A stretch of 64,000 bases of DNA from Tubulanus polymorphus (lineage: Eukaryota; Nemertea; Palaeonemertea; Tubulaniformes; Tubulanidae), in the NCBI RefSeq assembly GCF_964204645.1, contig NC_134035.1:634001-698000 (forward strand), given 5' to 3'. Shown one piece after another: positions 44,201-56,500 of the stretch. The position numbers were made by a program, and so were the translations under genes. The number at the start of each line of letters is the position of its first letter. Position 1 is the first letter of the stretch. The notes beneath the pieces are model-generated. The model was not told the DNA's origin and did not search any database. It saw only the letters and a list, made by a program, of their open reading frames with translations.

Positions 44201-47200
44201 ATCTATTCGAAAATGAACTCATATTAACTCTAGAGCCAAACTTAAACCGTGGAACTTGATCCTCGATTTTGTAACCACCCGGTAGATCCTCGGCCCAAGT
44301 TGAACAGAACATCATTCAGAGCTGCCCCAACTGTTCCTTATTATCATTATTTGTTACTGTTTTATATCGAGAAATACTGATTTGATTTGTTTGATGCGTA
44401 CAGAAATATGAAAGATGTTACTGAAAGTCTTACTGTTGATTACTGATTAATTTGAGCAGAAATATGAAAGATGTTACTGAAAGTCTTACTGTTGATTACT
44501 GATTAATTTGTACAGAAATATGAAAGATGTTACTGAGGGTCTTACTGTTGATTACTGAATAAATTGAACATTTTCTTTCTTATTTCAATGAAATGTTAGT
44601 GAAAAAGATTCAATTTGTTTCCAGTTGAACAGATCATCATTATGTAATTGGTTTGTTTCAGGTATTTTCCCCGAAGCGAATAAAGATCCCGTCATTCAAA
44701 TCGCTAACATGGTGATCCGACAGGGCGAAAAAGATCCGTTCATTCGAAACGTTTTCACGTTGAAGACATGCGCTCCTATTATCGGTTGTCAGGTGATTTC
44801 CTACGACAAAGAGACAGAGGTGCTCGCCGTAAGTTTTATATTCTACAGTTTGAATTCTCTTAGATTATCAAAATCTGGGGCTGCAGTTGCTCAAAGGTGG
44901 GTTAAAGGTATTCTAGCGAATAAATACAATAGTAACAACAAACTTTTAATTGTCACTATGTCCACTATCCACTGGTTAACTCTAACCGTCTTTTCAGCAA
45001 CTGCAGCCCCAGATATATTCCATTGTATAAATGAATCTTTAATTGTCGCTATGTTAACAATCCACTGTTTAACTCTTAATCAATTTTTGAGCAACTGCAG
45101 CCTCTGTTACACAAAATAGTTACGCATTGTCATCAGTTCAATTGTGTTCAGAATCAATCATAACTCGAAGCCATGATTCAGACATAGCTAAGAGCATTTG
45201 AAAGTTGTCACTCAGTCACAGTTTGTATCAATGTTCAAAGCAGGAAAAAGTGAGAGCTTAACGAGACCTAGACTTGGTTATCGCATAGAACTCAAATCAA
45301 ATTTATCGTTTGATTGAGATTCAGAACTTATTCGGATTAGAAGATGAAAGTTGAACAGAATCTGAGTTTTGATTTTAATCTTTATTTTTTAGAAATGGGC
45401 TGAGTTTGTGCGAGAGGTTGACGCCGATATAATCACCGGTTACAACATCGTCAACTTCGATTTCCCGTATTTGATCAACCGAGCGGCGCATCTTAAAGTG
45501 AACACGTTCTCGTATCTGGGACGAATTAAAAACTCGATATCGAAAATACGCGAGTCGATGATTCAATCGAAACAGATGGGACGACGCGAAAACAAGGATA
45601 TAAACATCGAAGGTCGCGTTCAGTTCGATCTGCTGCAGGTACGTATAACACAGAGCGATCAAACCACGGAGGGAGCCTGCAACAGGAAAACCTAGAATTG
45701 AAAGAATAACTATTGAGAAAACATGGCTGCAATCTTTAATCGGAAAACCAACAAAAGAAAAGCTATTGAAGTTTTCTTCATGTTTCAACTCGTTTTGTGC
45801 CATTTTTAAATTTAACTGACAGTTGTATATTGATGCTTAGACGTGAAAAATAGATTATGAGATTAGAACCCACTGCTCAAATCTGAAAGGTTAAAAGCAT
45901 AATTCATTTATCAAAAATTGAAATCAGAGGACGCAATGTTTTGAACTCTCTAGAGACCATTGTCAGATGTATACAGTTAGTCTTATTCTTATTAAGTAAG
46001 TTAGAGTTGAAATAACTTGAATTTTCTCTTTAAAGACAGTCGTTTGTTTGTATTGAAACCAAAATAGTTGCAACAATTTCATTGTCACTAATTGATTCTA
46101 ATAAACGATGTTATAATTATTTACAGGTTTTGCTGCGCGATTACAAGTTACGATCGTACACTTTGAACGCCGTTTCTTTTCACTTTTTACAAGAACAAAA
46201 AGAGGACGTACAACATTCAATAATCACTGATTTACAGGTACGAGGCAGGAATAACAGATATCTGTAGGAATGCTAAAATTTAACTAGGAATAACAGGTTT
46301 CTGTCGGAATGCTCTATTCTATGTTGTTTTCTCTAAAATCTCATTTCGAGGCAAAATTATCATAAATAGCCGCGTCATACTTGACCATTAGACTCTCAAA
46401 TCACCAGGATCCAGTTCCATAGTCGTGAATTAGAGTTAAAATTGGTTCATTTTCAATGAGTTAACTCTTGAGTCAAATCTTAAGTCACTACTGTGGAACT
46501 GGGGTCCAGGGCCCAGTTCCATAGTCATGGCTTAGACTTAAGACCAATTTAAGACCATGTTAGCTCTATAACCAATCTAACAACTTAAGACCAGTCTCAA
46601 AATCTAAGACCATTTTTGGACTTAACACAACTGAGGAACTGGCCCCAGTAGTGACAGAAGATCAAGGTAAAATTATCGAAAATAGCAGCTTGATTATTAG
46701 ACTGGTTTTATTTTCATGAAATATAGAATGGAACGAAGCAAACGAGACGCCGACTTGCTGTTTATTGTATGAAAGACGCAATTCTTCCTTTGCGTCTGCT
46801 GGAAAAACTGATGTGCATCATTAACTACATGGAGATGGCTCGAGTAACCGGTGTACCGTTACCTTATTTACTCACCAGGGGGCAGCAAATCAAAGTCATC
46901 TCTCAACTGTTGCGTAAGGTACTTTGAAAAAAGTGATTTAGCCATATGTGTACTTTTTTGTTTGGGTTTCTTGGTGGATGGTTCTTGTCAAGGATTGATC
47001 TGAGATTTTTCTCAAATTTTTGAAACTTTAGGTCAAAAAAGAAAGGTGCTTTTCGGGGCTCTTTCAGTATTCTACCTCTCAAATCCAATCAAGCCTTTTT
47101 GGATTTATTTTTCATTCTAAAAAATACTTTTTTGAAGGGGCGGACCCGTTCACCCACCTAAATCAGCTTTTATCTCTGGCCTCTCCTTTTGAATGAGAAA

Positions 47201-50200
47201 AACCTCAGACCCGCTTAGAATTCCCCAAATGGCCCTCGGCAGGTTAAGGAGTTTTAAAACTCAAAAAGGAACAATATTTTTTTAGGCAAAGGAACAAGAT
47301 TTGCTGTTGCCAACAAAACGAATAGAAGCGGGTGATGAATTCACCGGTGCGACTGTCATCGAACCGATCAAGGGATATTACAATATTCCGATCGCGACGT
47401 TAGATTTCTCCTCGTTATATCCGTCAATTATGATGGCTCATAATCTTTGCTACACGACGCTGATAAACCAGCAGAGCATTCAAAAATACAGGTGATTTAT
47501 TCGACAATGTGCATTAACTTCTACGAGTGGTGCCACGTACTGAAAATCAGGGAAAAGTCTGGGCATTTTCTTTCCTTAAAAACAGAGTCATGGAATAATC
47601 AGGAAATTTTGTTTAAAAAAGCTAACAAGGGAAATTTGTTGAAATTGCCAGATCACACGTAGAATCCAACAGTTTCTGTCTATGTCTTAAGTATTTGACT
47701 GTGTTAATTGATTGGATTCTTAGCAGATCAAGTCAGGGCAAATAACAACATGCATGTCAGGGGATAGTCAGGGAAAAAGCGAGTCAACTGAAAGTGGCCA
47801 CCCTACACTAGATTCTACTTATCTTTTCCTCAATGAATTTCAATCTATTTTTGTTTCCATTCTTTACATAAAGCCTGACCAGTGATCAGTACATTAAAAC
47901 GCCGTGCGGAAGTCTCTTCGTCAAATCCACCATCAGAAAGGGATTACTGCCTGAAATTCTCGATGAACTTTTGAAAGCGAGAAAGAAGTAAGCTTGTGAT
48001 ATCATAACTTCGTTGTTTATGAAATATGCTGTGCACGCAGGGCCAGTTACTGAAAAATTACTCAAATTTTTTAAATTTCAGAGCGAAAACCGACTTGAAA
48101 AATGAAACGGACCCGTTCAAGAAGAAAGTCCTCGACGGTCGACAGCTGGCTTTGAAAATTAGCGCTAATTCAGTGTACGGATTCACTGGCGCTCAAGTCG
48201 GCAAATTACCCTGCCTGGAAATATCATCGGTAATTAGTAGACTTTAACGATGGCGTATCACTCTTAAAGTGTGAGCCTACCTGATTATAGAATATACTTG
48301 CGAGTTTTATATTATTGCTGCCACTATCTATAAACATTAATTAGTGAAATCAAGTTGCTCAGGGGCCCCAACGAATGCTTGTAATACTAAAGGGCCACGG
48401 ACCCCCATGAAATGCCTACAACACTACTTTCATCCATCGCTGTAGAAGTGGTTCGGATAAATCAAACCTTCAACTCGAGTTTTAAAGAGGTTGTTTTTTA
48501 TGTAACTGTAGAGCGTTACTGCTTTCGGACGGCTGATGATCGACCAAACTAAAACATTAGTAGAAGAAACCTACACAATTGCCAATGGTTACAAGCACGA
48601 TGCGCAGGTGAGTCTAATTTCCTGCAGAGAGTTTTCTATAGTTGGGGAAAAAGCAAGTCAAATAGAGCGGCCGCCCTGTAATATACATGATCAACAGTTT
48701 GTTGTTAGTTTGTTAATTGTTGGCTCGTTATTTGTAGGTAATTTACGGCGACACAGATTCAGTGATGTGTAAATTCGGCGTCGATACCGTCGCCGAAGCG
48801 ATGGAACTCGGTAAAGAAGCAGCCGATAAAATATCCGAAAAATTCGTTAAACCGATCAAACTGGAATTTGAAAAGGTAAAATCACCATTGATAGTAAACA
48901 CTATGGATGGATCCAAGTTGCGACGATAATATAGCGAGAATCTCACAATGATAATGAAAAATAAAGTCCAAAATGTTTTCTAGAGCTACAGAGTGGAACC
49001 TCGTTACAGCGAACTTCACAGGACCAGTATGAAATTAATTGAATTTTCTTTTTTTTGACACAATTTCATATTTGTTATAGCCGATGAATCGTTGTATCTG
49101 AGTTCATTATAACGAGGTTCCACTGTATTAGTTTATTCGACGTTTCGACTTTATTCTAATAGTCATCTTCAGGAATACGGTATTCATTGAGCCAGTAGTT
49201 TATTCAACATTTTTACTTTATCCTCATAGTCATCTTCAGGAATACTAATGCTAGGTATGGGGTATATTTTTCCCCACTTTCGATCGAGTAATCGCGTTGT
49301 TCATCGGTGAATATCGTTTTAATTGTGAAACCGTTTTTTTGCGCACTGTTTAGGTTTACTTCCCGTACCTGCTGATCAACAAGAAGCGTTACGCCGGTTT
49401 ATATTTCACGCGACCCGACAAACACGACAAAATGGACTGCAAGGGAATCGAAACCGTTCGCAGAGACAACAGCCCCCTAGTGGCAGACCTTATAAACACG
49501 TGCTTGCAGAAGATACTAATCGATCGGTACAAAAAATCGAAATAAAAGCAATTGAGCTAATGTCTATTTCAACCTGACTTGAGAGCATTCCGGGTGGCCT
49601 AGCTCACTCACTTTTGGTAATACATACCTGATAAAGGTCTTAGTAGGACCAGAAAGGACAAGCAGACCTAAATCATAATTTTTTAATCCATTTGAAACTG
49701 TATTGAAGGATATCCAAAAAGTCTTCACTGAAAGGGGTTAAATGAAGAAAATAAGACTCCATGATTTGAAAGTTTAACAATATGTTTCCATGCCTACGTA
49801 CCAAACTTCACTTGGTAGGCATGGAGACATATTGTTAAACTTTCAAATCATGGAGTCTCTTTTCTTTCATGAACCCCTCTCAATGCAGACTTTTTGGATA
49901 TCCTTCAATACAGTTTAAAGTGGATTAAAAAACGATGTTTAAGGTCGACTGCCGGTCCTTTCTGGTCCTATTAAGACCTTTATCAGGTATGTACTAACAA
50001 AACTGAGTGAGCTAGGCCACCCGGAATTCTCTCAAGTCAGGTTGAAATAGACAATACCTCTGTATGTATGTATGGATTCTGATTGACAGTTTGTTCTATT
50101 TGAAGGGACCCAGACGGAGCGTGTGATTTCGCGAAACAGACTATATCCGATCTTCTGTGTAACAGGATCGACATTTCTCAACTCGTTATTACGAAAGAGT

Positions 50201-52500
50201 TGACGAAAACCGATGATGAGTATGCTGGTAAACAGGCACATGTTGAACTGGCTAACAGGTACGAACCACTCTTTCATGCAATCGCTCGTCTAGCGCTGTT
50301 AAAACGTCAGGGGCCGGTTGCTCAAAAGTTGGTTAGATAGAGTTAACCAGTGGAAAGTTGATATGGTGACAATTGAAATTTCATTGTTACTGTATTTAAC
50401 GGCAGGTTATCTTTAACCAACTTTTGAGCAACTTGCCCCAGATGTCTAGTCAGGTGGCCACTTATCTGGAATTCAGGAAAAAGTCAGGAAATAGTCGGTG
50501 GATAGTCGGGGAATTTGGTAAAAAAAAAGCTTAAGATCAGGGAAAAGTCAGGGGAATTTGTTGTGATAGTTAGATCTCTTGTATTTCCGTTTATGTTTTA
50601 CATATTTTGGTTGTGTTAATTGATTGGATTTTTAGCGGGTTTAGTCAGGAAAAAACAACTTACAGGGATGTCAGGGATTAGGAACAAAGCATATCCAATA
50701 AAAATGGCCACCTTGTTAGTGTTTGCAGTTCATTTACAATTAAAGATGTCTCTCAGGTGAAGTTCTGAACACATGTGTAGCATGGACGATCATTTTATAA
50801 AAAGTTTTATTTCTCCGAATGTTTTATATTTAGGATGCGTAAGCGCGATCCTGGTAACGCCCCGAAACTCGGGGATCGCGTCCCGTATGTTATAATAGCA
50901 GCAGCTAAAGGAACCGCGGCTTATATGAAATCAGAGGTTAGTCACATTCGCGCGATCAATGTTCACACAAATTCCCAAACTTTAAATCTTCACCTATTTC
51001 TAGATGTACAGTAGACTCCGCTCTAGTCAGACCGTAAAAATTTGTCCGATTTGAGAGTGATATCCGAGTTGGATATAATGTATTTCAAAGATAGTGACCA
51101 AAATTTTTCAACAAACCTTTGAGTTGAATGGTTATCTGCGAGTTGATAGGATGCGACTAGAACACGGAGTCTACTGATTGATGATTGGTAGATCCATGTC
51201 GATGCCGATCATGTCTCTCTCTTTGTTCATCTAGGATCCTATTTACGTTCTGGAGAACAATATACCCATCGATTGTCAGTACTATTTGGAGAATCAACTG
51301 TCGAAACCGCTACTCAGAATTTTTGAACCGATTTTAGGCGAGAAGAAAGCAGAGTCGGTCCTGTTGAGTAAGTAAAGAAAGCGTGCAGTAGGAATTGGGC
51401 TTATAGCTCGTAAGGGGTCATTCATTTATTCTGTACGCATTAGCGAAGGGGGGAGAAATTGTGTTCTGTAATGCTTGATGTATATGAAAAAATGGCTGAT
51501 TTTGTGTACACGGAGAGAGAATATTTGAATAATGCAAATTTTATGCGTACATAATAAGTGAATGATTTCGAAGTTGAAAATTCAATATAAAGATTTTCAA
51601 AGAATTTTGCCATTTTGAAATGAATGATAATTGAAATCGTTAAAAGACTTACCACCGGAATCTAATTTCATATCAAGATACAGTTGGAAATATCTCTGCT
51701 GATATTTTAATTAGGGGGCCTATAACATTTGAAATAATGAGCTAATTTTAGCTCTTGATTCAAACTTAACCGTGATTTGGATCCAGATTCGTTTGTCTTT
51801 CAGAGGGTGACCACACGAGAACTAAGACAGTGATCACGTCTAAAGTCGGCGGACTGATGGCGTTCGCTAAAGTTTGCAGTACTTGTATATCGTGTAAAAC
51901 AGTGCTGAAATCTGACAGTCGCGCAGCCGTCTGCGACAACTGTAAACCGAAAGAGTCGAGTATCTATCAACGCGAGATCCATTCTCTCGGTTTATTAGAG
52001 GAGAAATTCAGTCGTTTGTGGACTCAGTGTCAGCGCTGTCAGGGCAGTTTACACGAGGATATCTTATGCACAAGGTGAGATACGTTGTGAAATACGTTAT
52101 AGTACACGTACAATGTATGGACTGCTTCACACCGTTTCAAGAGTAATTACAGTCAAACCCACATTCGGATCATAGAATTCATGCAGTTTATGATCAAGAA
52201 GTCCGGGCTGAAAATCATATTTTAGCTAGAAAGATTGATACCTTGTTTCTCATAACATTTGGAATTTATTTGATATTCTATTGCAGTGGTTCTTAGAGAT
52301 TAGTTTATGTTACTTCACTTGAAAGATTTGAGTCAAAATGAGCCTTCTCTACTTGTTTTTGCCGATTGATAATTAATTTGGACAATTTGTTATTATTTTT
52401 CAGTCGAGATTGCCCGATTTTCTACATGCGAAAGAAAGTTCAAAAGGATCTGACCGATCAGAATAAATTAATCGATCGATTCGGTGCTCCGACGTGGTGA
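41207..52500 (+). CDS. POLD1: DNA polymerase delta catalytic subunit, complete
   Basis: Replicative B-family polymerase with 3'-5' proofreading; nuclear. Exons: 41207-41265, 41593-41693, 42085-42204, 42515-42687, 43111-43367, 43877-44118, 44662-44828, 45393-45638, 46127-46237, 46727-46918, 47286-47491, 47874-47987, 48082-48229, 48512-48607, 48738-48875, 49354-49526, 50106-50258, 50834-50936, 51235-51367, 51804-52074, 52404-52500. They total 3300 nt, 1099 aa (human about 1107). All catalytic motifs are present: Exo [11 protein letters not shown] (about 307), Exo [13 protein letters not shown], Exo [15 protein letters not shown], Pol [11 protein letters not shown], Pol [14 protein letters not shown], Pol C YGDTDS. 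The C-terminus has CysA (CSTC...CDNC) and CysB (CQRC...CTSRDC), the latter an Fe-S ligand set in the family. AATAAA at 52660-52665 is the likely polyadenylation signal. Introns carry many MITE-like insertions, but all splice signals are intact. Confidence 0.97.
44169..44262. repeat. MITE-like repeat, family A, in POLD1 intron
   Basis: Left end GGACCCAGTTCCACAGTTAT, right end CCGTGGAACTTGATCC; a degraded copy of the 100-bp family A palindrome. Confidence 0.7.
44399..44568. repeat. 55-56 bp tandem repeat, three copies, POLD1 intron
   Basis: CAGAAATATGAAAGATGTTA starts at 44401, 44457 and 44512, followed each time by CTTACTGTTGATTACTGA. Copies are nearly identical, so the expansion looks recent. 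Confidence 0.95.
44876..45109. repeat. Family C MITE-like repeat with duplicated right half
   Basis: GGGGCTGCAGTTGCTCAAAG (44878 on) pairs with GCAACTGCAGCCCC (to about 45009). A second right half ending TTTTGAGCAACTGCAGCCTC runs to about 45107. Confidence 0.8.
46407..46646. repeat. Adjacent family A and family B MITE-like repeats
   Basis: Family A (46407-46507: GGATCCAGTTCCATAGTCGTG ... CTGTGGAACTGGGGTCC) abuts family B (46509-46646: GGGCCCAGTTCCATAGTCATG ... GAGGAACTGGCCCC) with almost no spacer. Confidence 0.85.
47535..47815. repeat. ~280 bp dispersed repeat (family I), POLD1 intron
   Basis: Contains CAGGGAAAAGTC, GTGTTAATTGATTGGATT and GATAGTCAGGGAAAAA, ending AAAGTGGCCACCCT. A close relative spans 50450-50725 with a GGTGGCCAC left end; fragments occur at about 33665-33760 and 48615-48680. 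Confidence 0.75.
48990..49126. repeat. MITE-like repeat, family F, second copy
   Basis: AGTGGAACCTCGTTACAGCG on the left and TAACGAGGTTCCACTG on the right. Followed at about 49130-49245 by two copies of a ~64-bp unit with core AGTCATCTTCAGGAATAC. Confidence 0.8.
49558..50057. mobile_element. 500-bp near-perfect foldback element in POLD1 intron
   Basis: Left terminus AATGTCTATTTCAACCTGAC, right terminus GTCAGGTTGAAATAGACAAT. Pairing runs almost the full length (AGCATTCCGGGTGGCCTAGC with GCTAGGCCACCCGGAATTCT; AAGGATATCCAAAAAGTCTT with its complement) to a short centre near 49803. There is no coding capacity. It sits entirely between POLD1 exons 16 and 17. Confidence 0.92.
50310..50441. repeat. 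MITE-like repeat, family C
   Basis: GGGGCCGGTTGCTCAAAAGT on the left and ACTTTTGAGCAACTTGCCCC on the right, with GTGACAATTGAAA inside. Confidence 0.85.
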
Positions 52501-53518
52501 ACGAAATAGCCGGCAATAGAAACCCCCACCAACCTGCATTTTTATCTCTTTTGCATTTTTCTACGGACTAAAGTCATTTTGGGAAAAGTTCGGTGTAAAA
52601 GTATCTGAAATACTGTAACTATTTGTTCCTACTGCTGATGCATTCAGGATTTTTCCCTAAATAAATTGAATCGTACAATTTAATTTTCGATTTTGTTTTT
52701 CATAATTTGAGTGGATGCTCTGTTATTGATAAAGCTCATTTGACCGTCGGTGGACAACAGCCAGGCGTGGATTTAAGAGGTAGAGTCCGGACCTCTGCCT
52801 TCTCATCGAGGTTGCGCCCCTTTTTGTCAAGACAGAGATAGTTGAAACTTCACCCAGTCCTGTATTTGTTGTATCGACAGAGATCCTAACCTGCAAAACC
52901 TCCGAAATATACTGGTTCCATAAACAAAACGACAAACAATGAGCACTTTATAAACATCATCGATGGTAATTATAGAATACAGTCATTTATATCGACATCG
53001 AGGTCGATTATATGTAAAATTATGAGGTGATTAGGAATCGTTAAACTATCTCCCATTCGTCATTATATCAACGAAATTATTACGGGTGGTGCACATATAT
53101 TGCTGTACAGTACTTGAGGTCATAAAAAACAACTCATATTTTACAGTACATTTGTCTATTTACTCGAATTCATGTATGTAGGTTTTCTTGCTGTAGATGA
53201 AGTATTTCATATTAGTAGATTGATAAATCGTCTTCGCCGACCACCCGCATAATTCTTGTCAAATCGAAAATAAACACTGGTTTATTGCGTGGACGGATAG
53301 AGGACCAGGGTTCTTACGTCACGTATGTACCGGTCTCCGAAACACCGGTGATTCAACCCACGATTTGACGAACAAATGATGATGGTGATTATCGAACCAA
53401 TTGATGATTGCATACATTAATAATGGGGTATAATTATAACCGTTGTTAGATCTGTTGTTTTCGGTTAAATATTTGTTCCCATCGTCATTTAGATATATGG
53501 ACTATAAGGGCCTACACT
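52501..53518. other. POLD1 3'UTR and intergenic DNA before the astacin gene
   Basis: POLD1 3'UTR runs to about 52685 (AATAAA at 52660). The remainder shows no coding similarity or clear repeat. A small upstream ATG frame beginning at 53497 overlaps the astacin start out of frame. Confidence 0.5.
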
Positions 53519-56500
53519 ATGGCGGCGTTAAGGATGGAACAAGTTTTAGCTTTCGTGCTTTTTGTTATAAGTCAAGTAAGTATATAGTATTAAACTGATA
53601 GCGTTAAAACATTGACCGTTCATTATTATATCCTCAACAACTGTTTTAATCGCCTCTCTTATTTCTCAAGTCATGGGGTAAATCTATGGACGAACTTATT
53701 CGCGATGCGGCTGAAACCAGTAAGTTTATTCTTGCATGGAAAATTCATGTATATAATTGTTAAAGATGCTTCTTGCGACGCGTCCTATGCAGAATTGAAA
53801 TGGTGAAAAGCTACTTGGGCAAGTTGCATAGTCATGGCTTAGACCAGTCTATGACCAACTAAGTTCTGTAGCCAATCTAACAACAACAACAAGACCAATC
53901 GAGATTTAAGACCACTTTTAGACTTTAGTCGGGACTGTGCAACTGGCCCACTTGGCCTTTTTGAAAATGAATATTATTGACGCGTTTATTTTTTCAGGTG
54001 CAGCGATGGACTTCGTGCAAGATAACAAGACCGTTTTAGTGGAATACGATATTTTGTACACGAAAGAGCAATGGCTGGCGCGCCAACGAGAGTACGTATC
54101 CAATATCAAGATTTTCAAAGAATTTTGCCATTTTGAAATTAATGATAATTGAAATCGCTAAGTGACTATTAGTCGAACCCTGGGTACAGCACTTTCGTTT
54201 AAAGAAACAACTTTTTTTTCTTACTGAAAACTATTTCGTTGAATGGTGATCAGTTCTGTACTGAACGCCAGAACATGGCGACAGGTTTGACCGAAACTTT
54301 TTTTTCAAAATCGTATTTCTAATTTTTCTTTTCATCGCTTTAAATACAAATCACGTACTTTTCAATACGCGTTTTAATCTTGTTCCTTTTTGTTTTTGAT
54401 TGTAGAATCGGCAATAACCCTCCCGATACTGGACACAGGCAGAAGCGAAATGCTATATACAACAAGCGATGGACCGGAAACCAAGTTCCTTACGTCATCT
54501 CTAATGTATTTTGTGAGTATAACATTGAAGTCCTGTTTTTTATCTTGCATCCGAAACTTCTTTTCTCTAAGATTTAATGCGTCAAATAGGTAAATATCCT
54601 ATTACGATCTTTGCGTACTGATTATGATAACTTATTAAGGGTTAGGCCTACTTTTATATACTTTGATAATATTTGCTGAATCACCATCCATTGGTGCCGG
54701 GGCTTTGTTGAAAGATATAGCATGGACACTCTCTAAAACGAAAATATGGTTGTAGTAATCCTCTGAATGATCATTCAAATACTCCATAAGAGCAGGGAGG
54801 TGGGAGTGATGAGAGGGACCATAGGAACATGCTAAGATCGAAAGTGTATTGTTTTAAAGTATGATAATACGTATTTTGTAGCTTCGAGTGAATTACAACA
54901 TGTTCGGGCTGCTATGAACGATTATCATCGGTATACGTGTCTAAGATTTCGACCGGCGGGAAGAGGTGATCGTAACCGGATTGTTCTACAAAACGGCGGT
55001 GGATGTTCATCATACGTCGGCATGGCTGGTGGAAGTCAACCGGTGTCGTTAGCGCGTGGCTGTCGCCGTGTGAGTATAGGCGACCCCCCTGCTCAGCTAC
55101 CGAAAGAATGTCTTAATCGTTTTCTTGAAGGAATGTACTCACGACAAAGCGGGCGAACAGTACCACATAATCGGTACCATATCGTCTTATTTTTGGCCAA
55201 ACAATATGCCGTATAGTTACCCTATCAGAGATTAGTCGGCGGTTTAACATTAACGTTTTTATGAAACCCCTCCTAGAACAAATCCTGGATCTGCGTCTGA
55301 GTATACCATACATTAGACTCCGTTTGCCTCGGATCTCGGTGGACTCTCTCCATGGGCGGCAGATCTAGAGGCTTATTTTTAAGAACAATTGCCGCGCCCA
55401 ATAAGGCACTTTTGTCGCATCCAAAAAGGCACTATTGTCGCATCCAAAAAGGCACTTTGATGTCCAAAAAGGGCTATATTATGTGTCCTGCCTCGCTTAA
55501 GAACCTGTTATATCCCAAAAGGTACTTTCATGTCTATAAAATCTTCATACCGGTATTATACTAGACGCGCACCAATTTTCTCTGTTGACCGAAGTTGTTA
55601 GATTGGCTATATAGAACCAAAACAAGTCTAATACCAAAATGAGTCTTATACCAAAATGAGTCGTAATTACCACTGCACTTTCTATGTTTTGATTCAAATT
55701 TGTATTTTCTAGAAAGGAATTGTCATTCACGAGTTGGGACACGCAATTGGATTCCATCACGAGCAGACAAGACCGGATCGCGATCGATACGTGACGATCA
55801 TCCGTCGTAATATACCGCCGCATTTATACTACAACTTTCAGAAAAACACGTGGAATACGATCAAAAACTACAACGTACCCTACGATTACCTCAGTGTCAT
55901 GCATTACGGCGAAACGGTAATTATATCCGTCCCACCGACCCATCATATTGGACTCTGCCACCCGAAGGGAATGTGGTGCAAATTTCACACCAGTAAAGTT
56001 GATTCCTTGTTCTCAATTCGGTTGCTTATTCACAGAAATGTGTGGGATCGAAAGTTTTCAAGATTGAAAACCTCTTAACCCGCTGCTGACACCAAAATCG
56101 AAAGTCGGAGCTTGTTTATTCGGGCTATTCAATTCCACGATATTTGGTTTTGGTAAAGAGTGTACAGTCGTCACTAAGTTGCTCCCATCTCTAGATTGGT
56201 CTCGAGAAAGTTTCGACTCATTGTGTCTTGCATGTGTAATTCTAGTTTTCTGTACGTTGTAGGCATTTACGATGAACGGCAGGCGGACGATCATAGCGAA
56301 AAATTCGCAGTACCAGCGACAAATGGGAAACAGACCCGGTTTTAGTTTCCGCGATGTCAAATTGCTGAATCTGATGTACAAGTGTAACAGTGAGTCGTCT
56401 GTAACAAATCTATTGAGAACTGTGTATAAAAACGTAAGGCGTAGTCATCCCTAAAAATGATACAATATCTTCATCGCTTTTCAGCGCGTTGCACCCGGAA

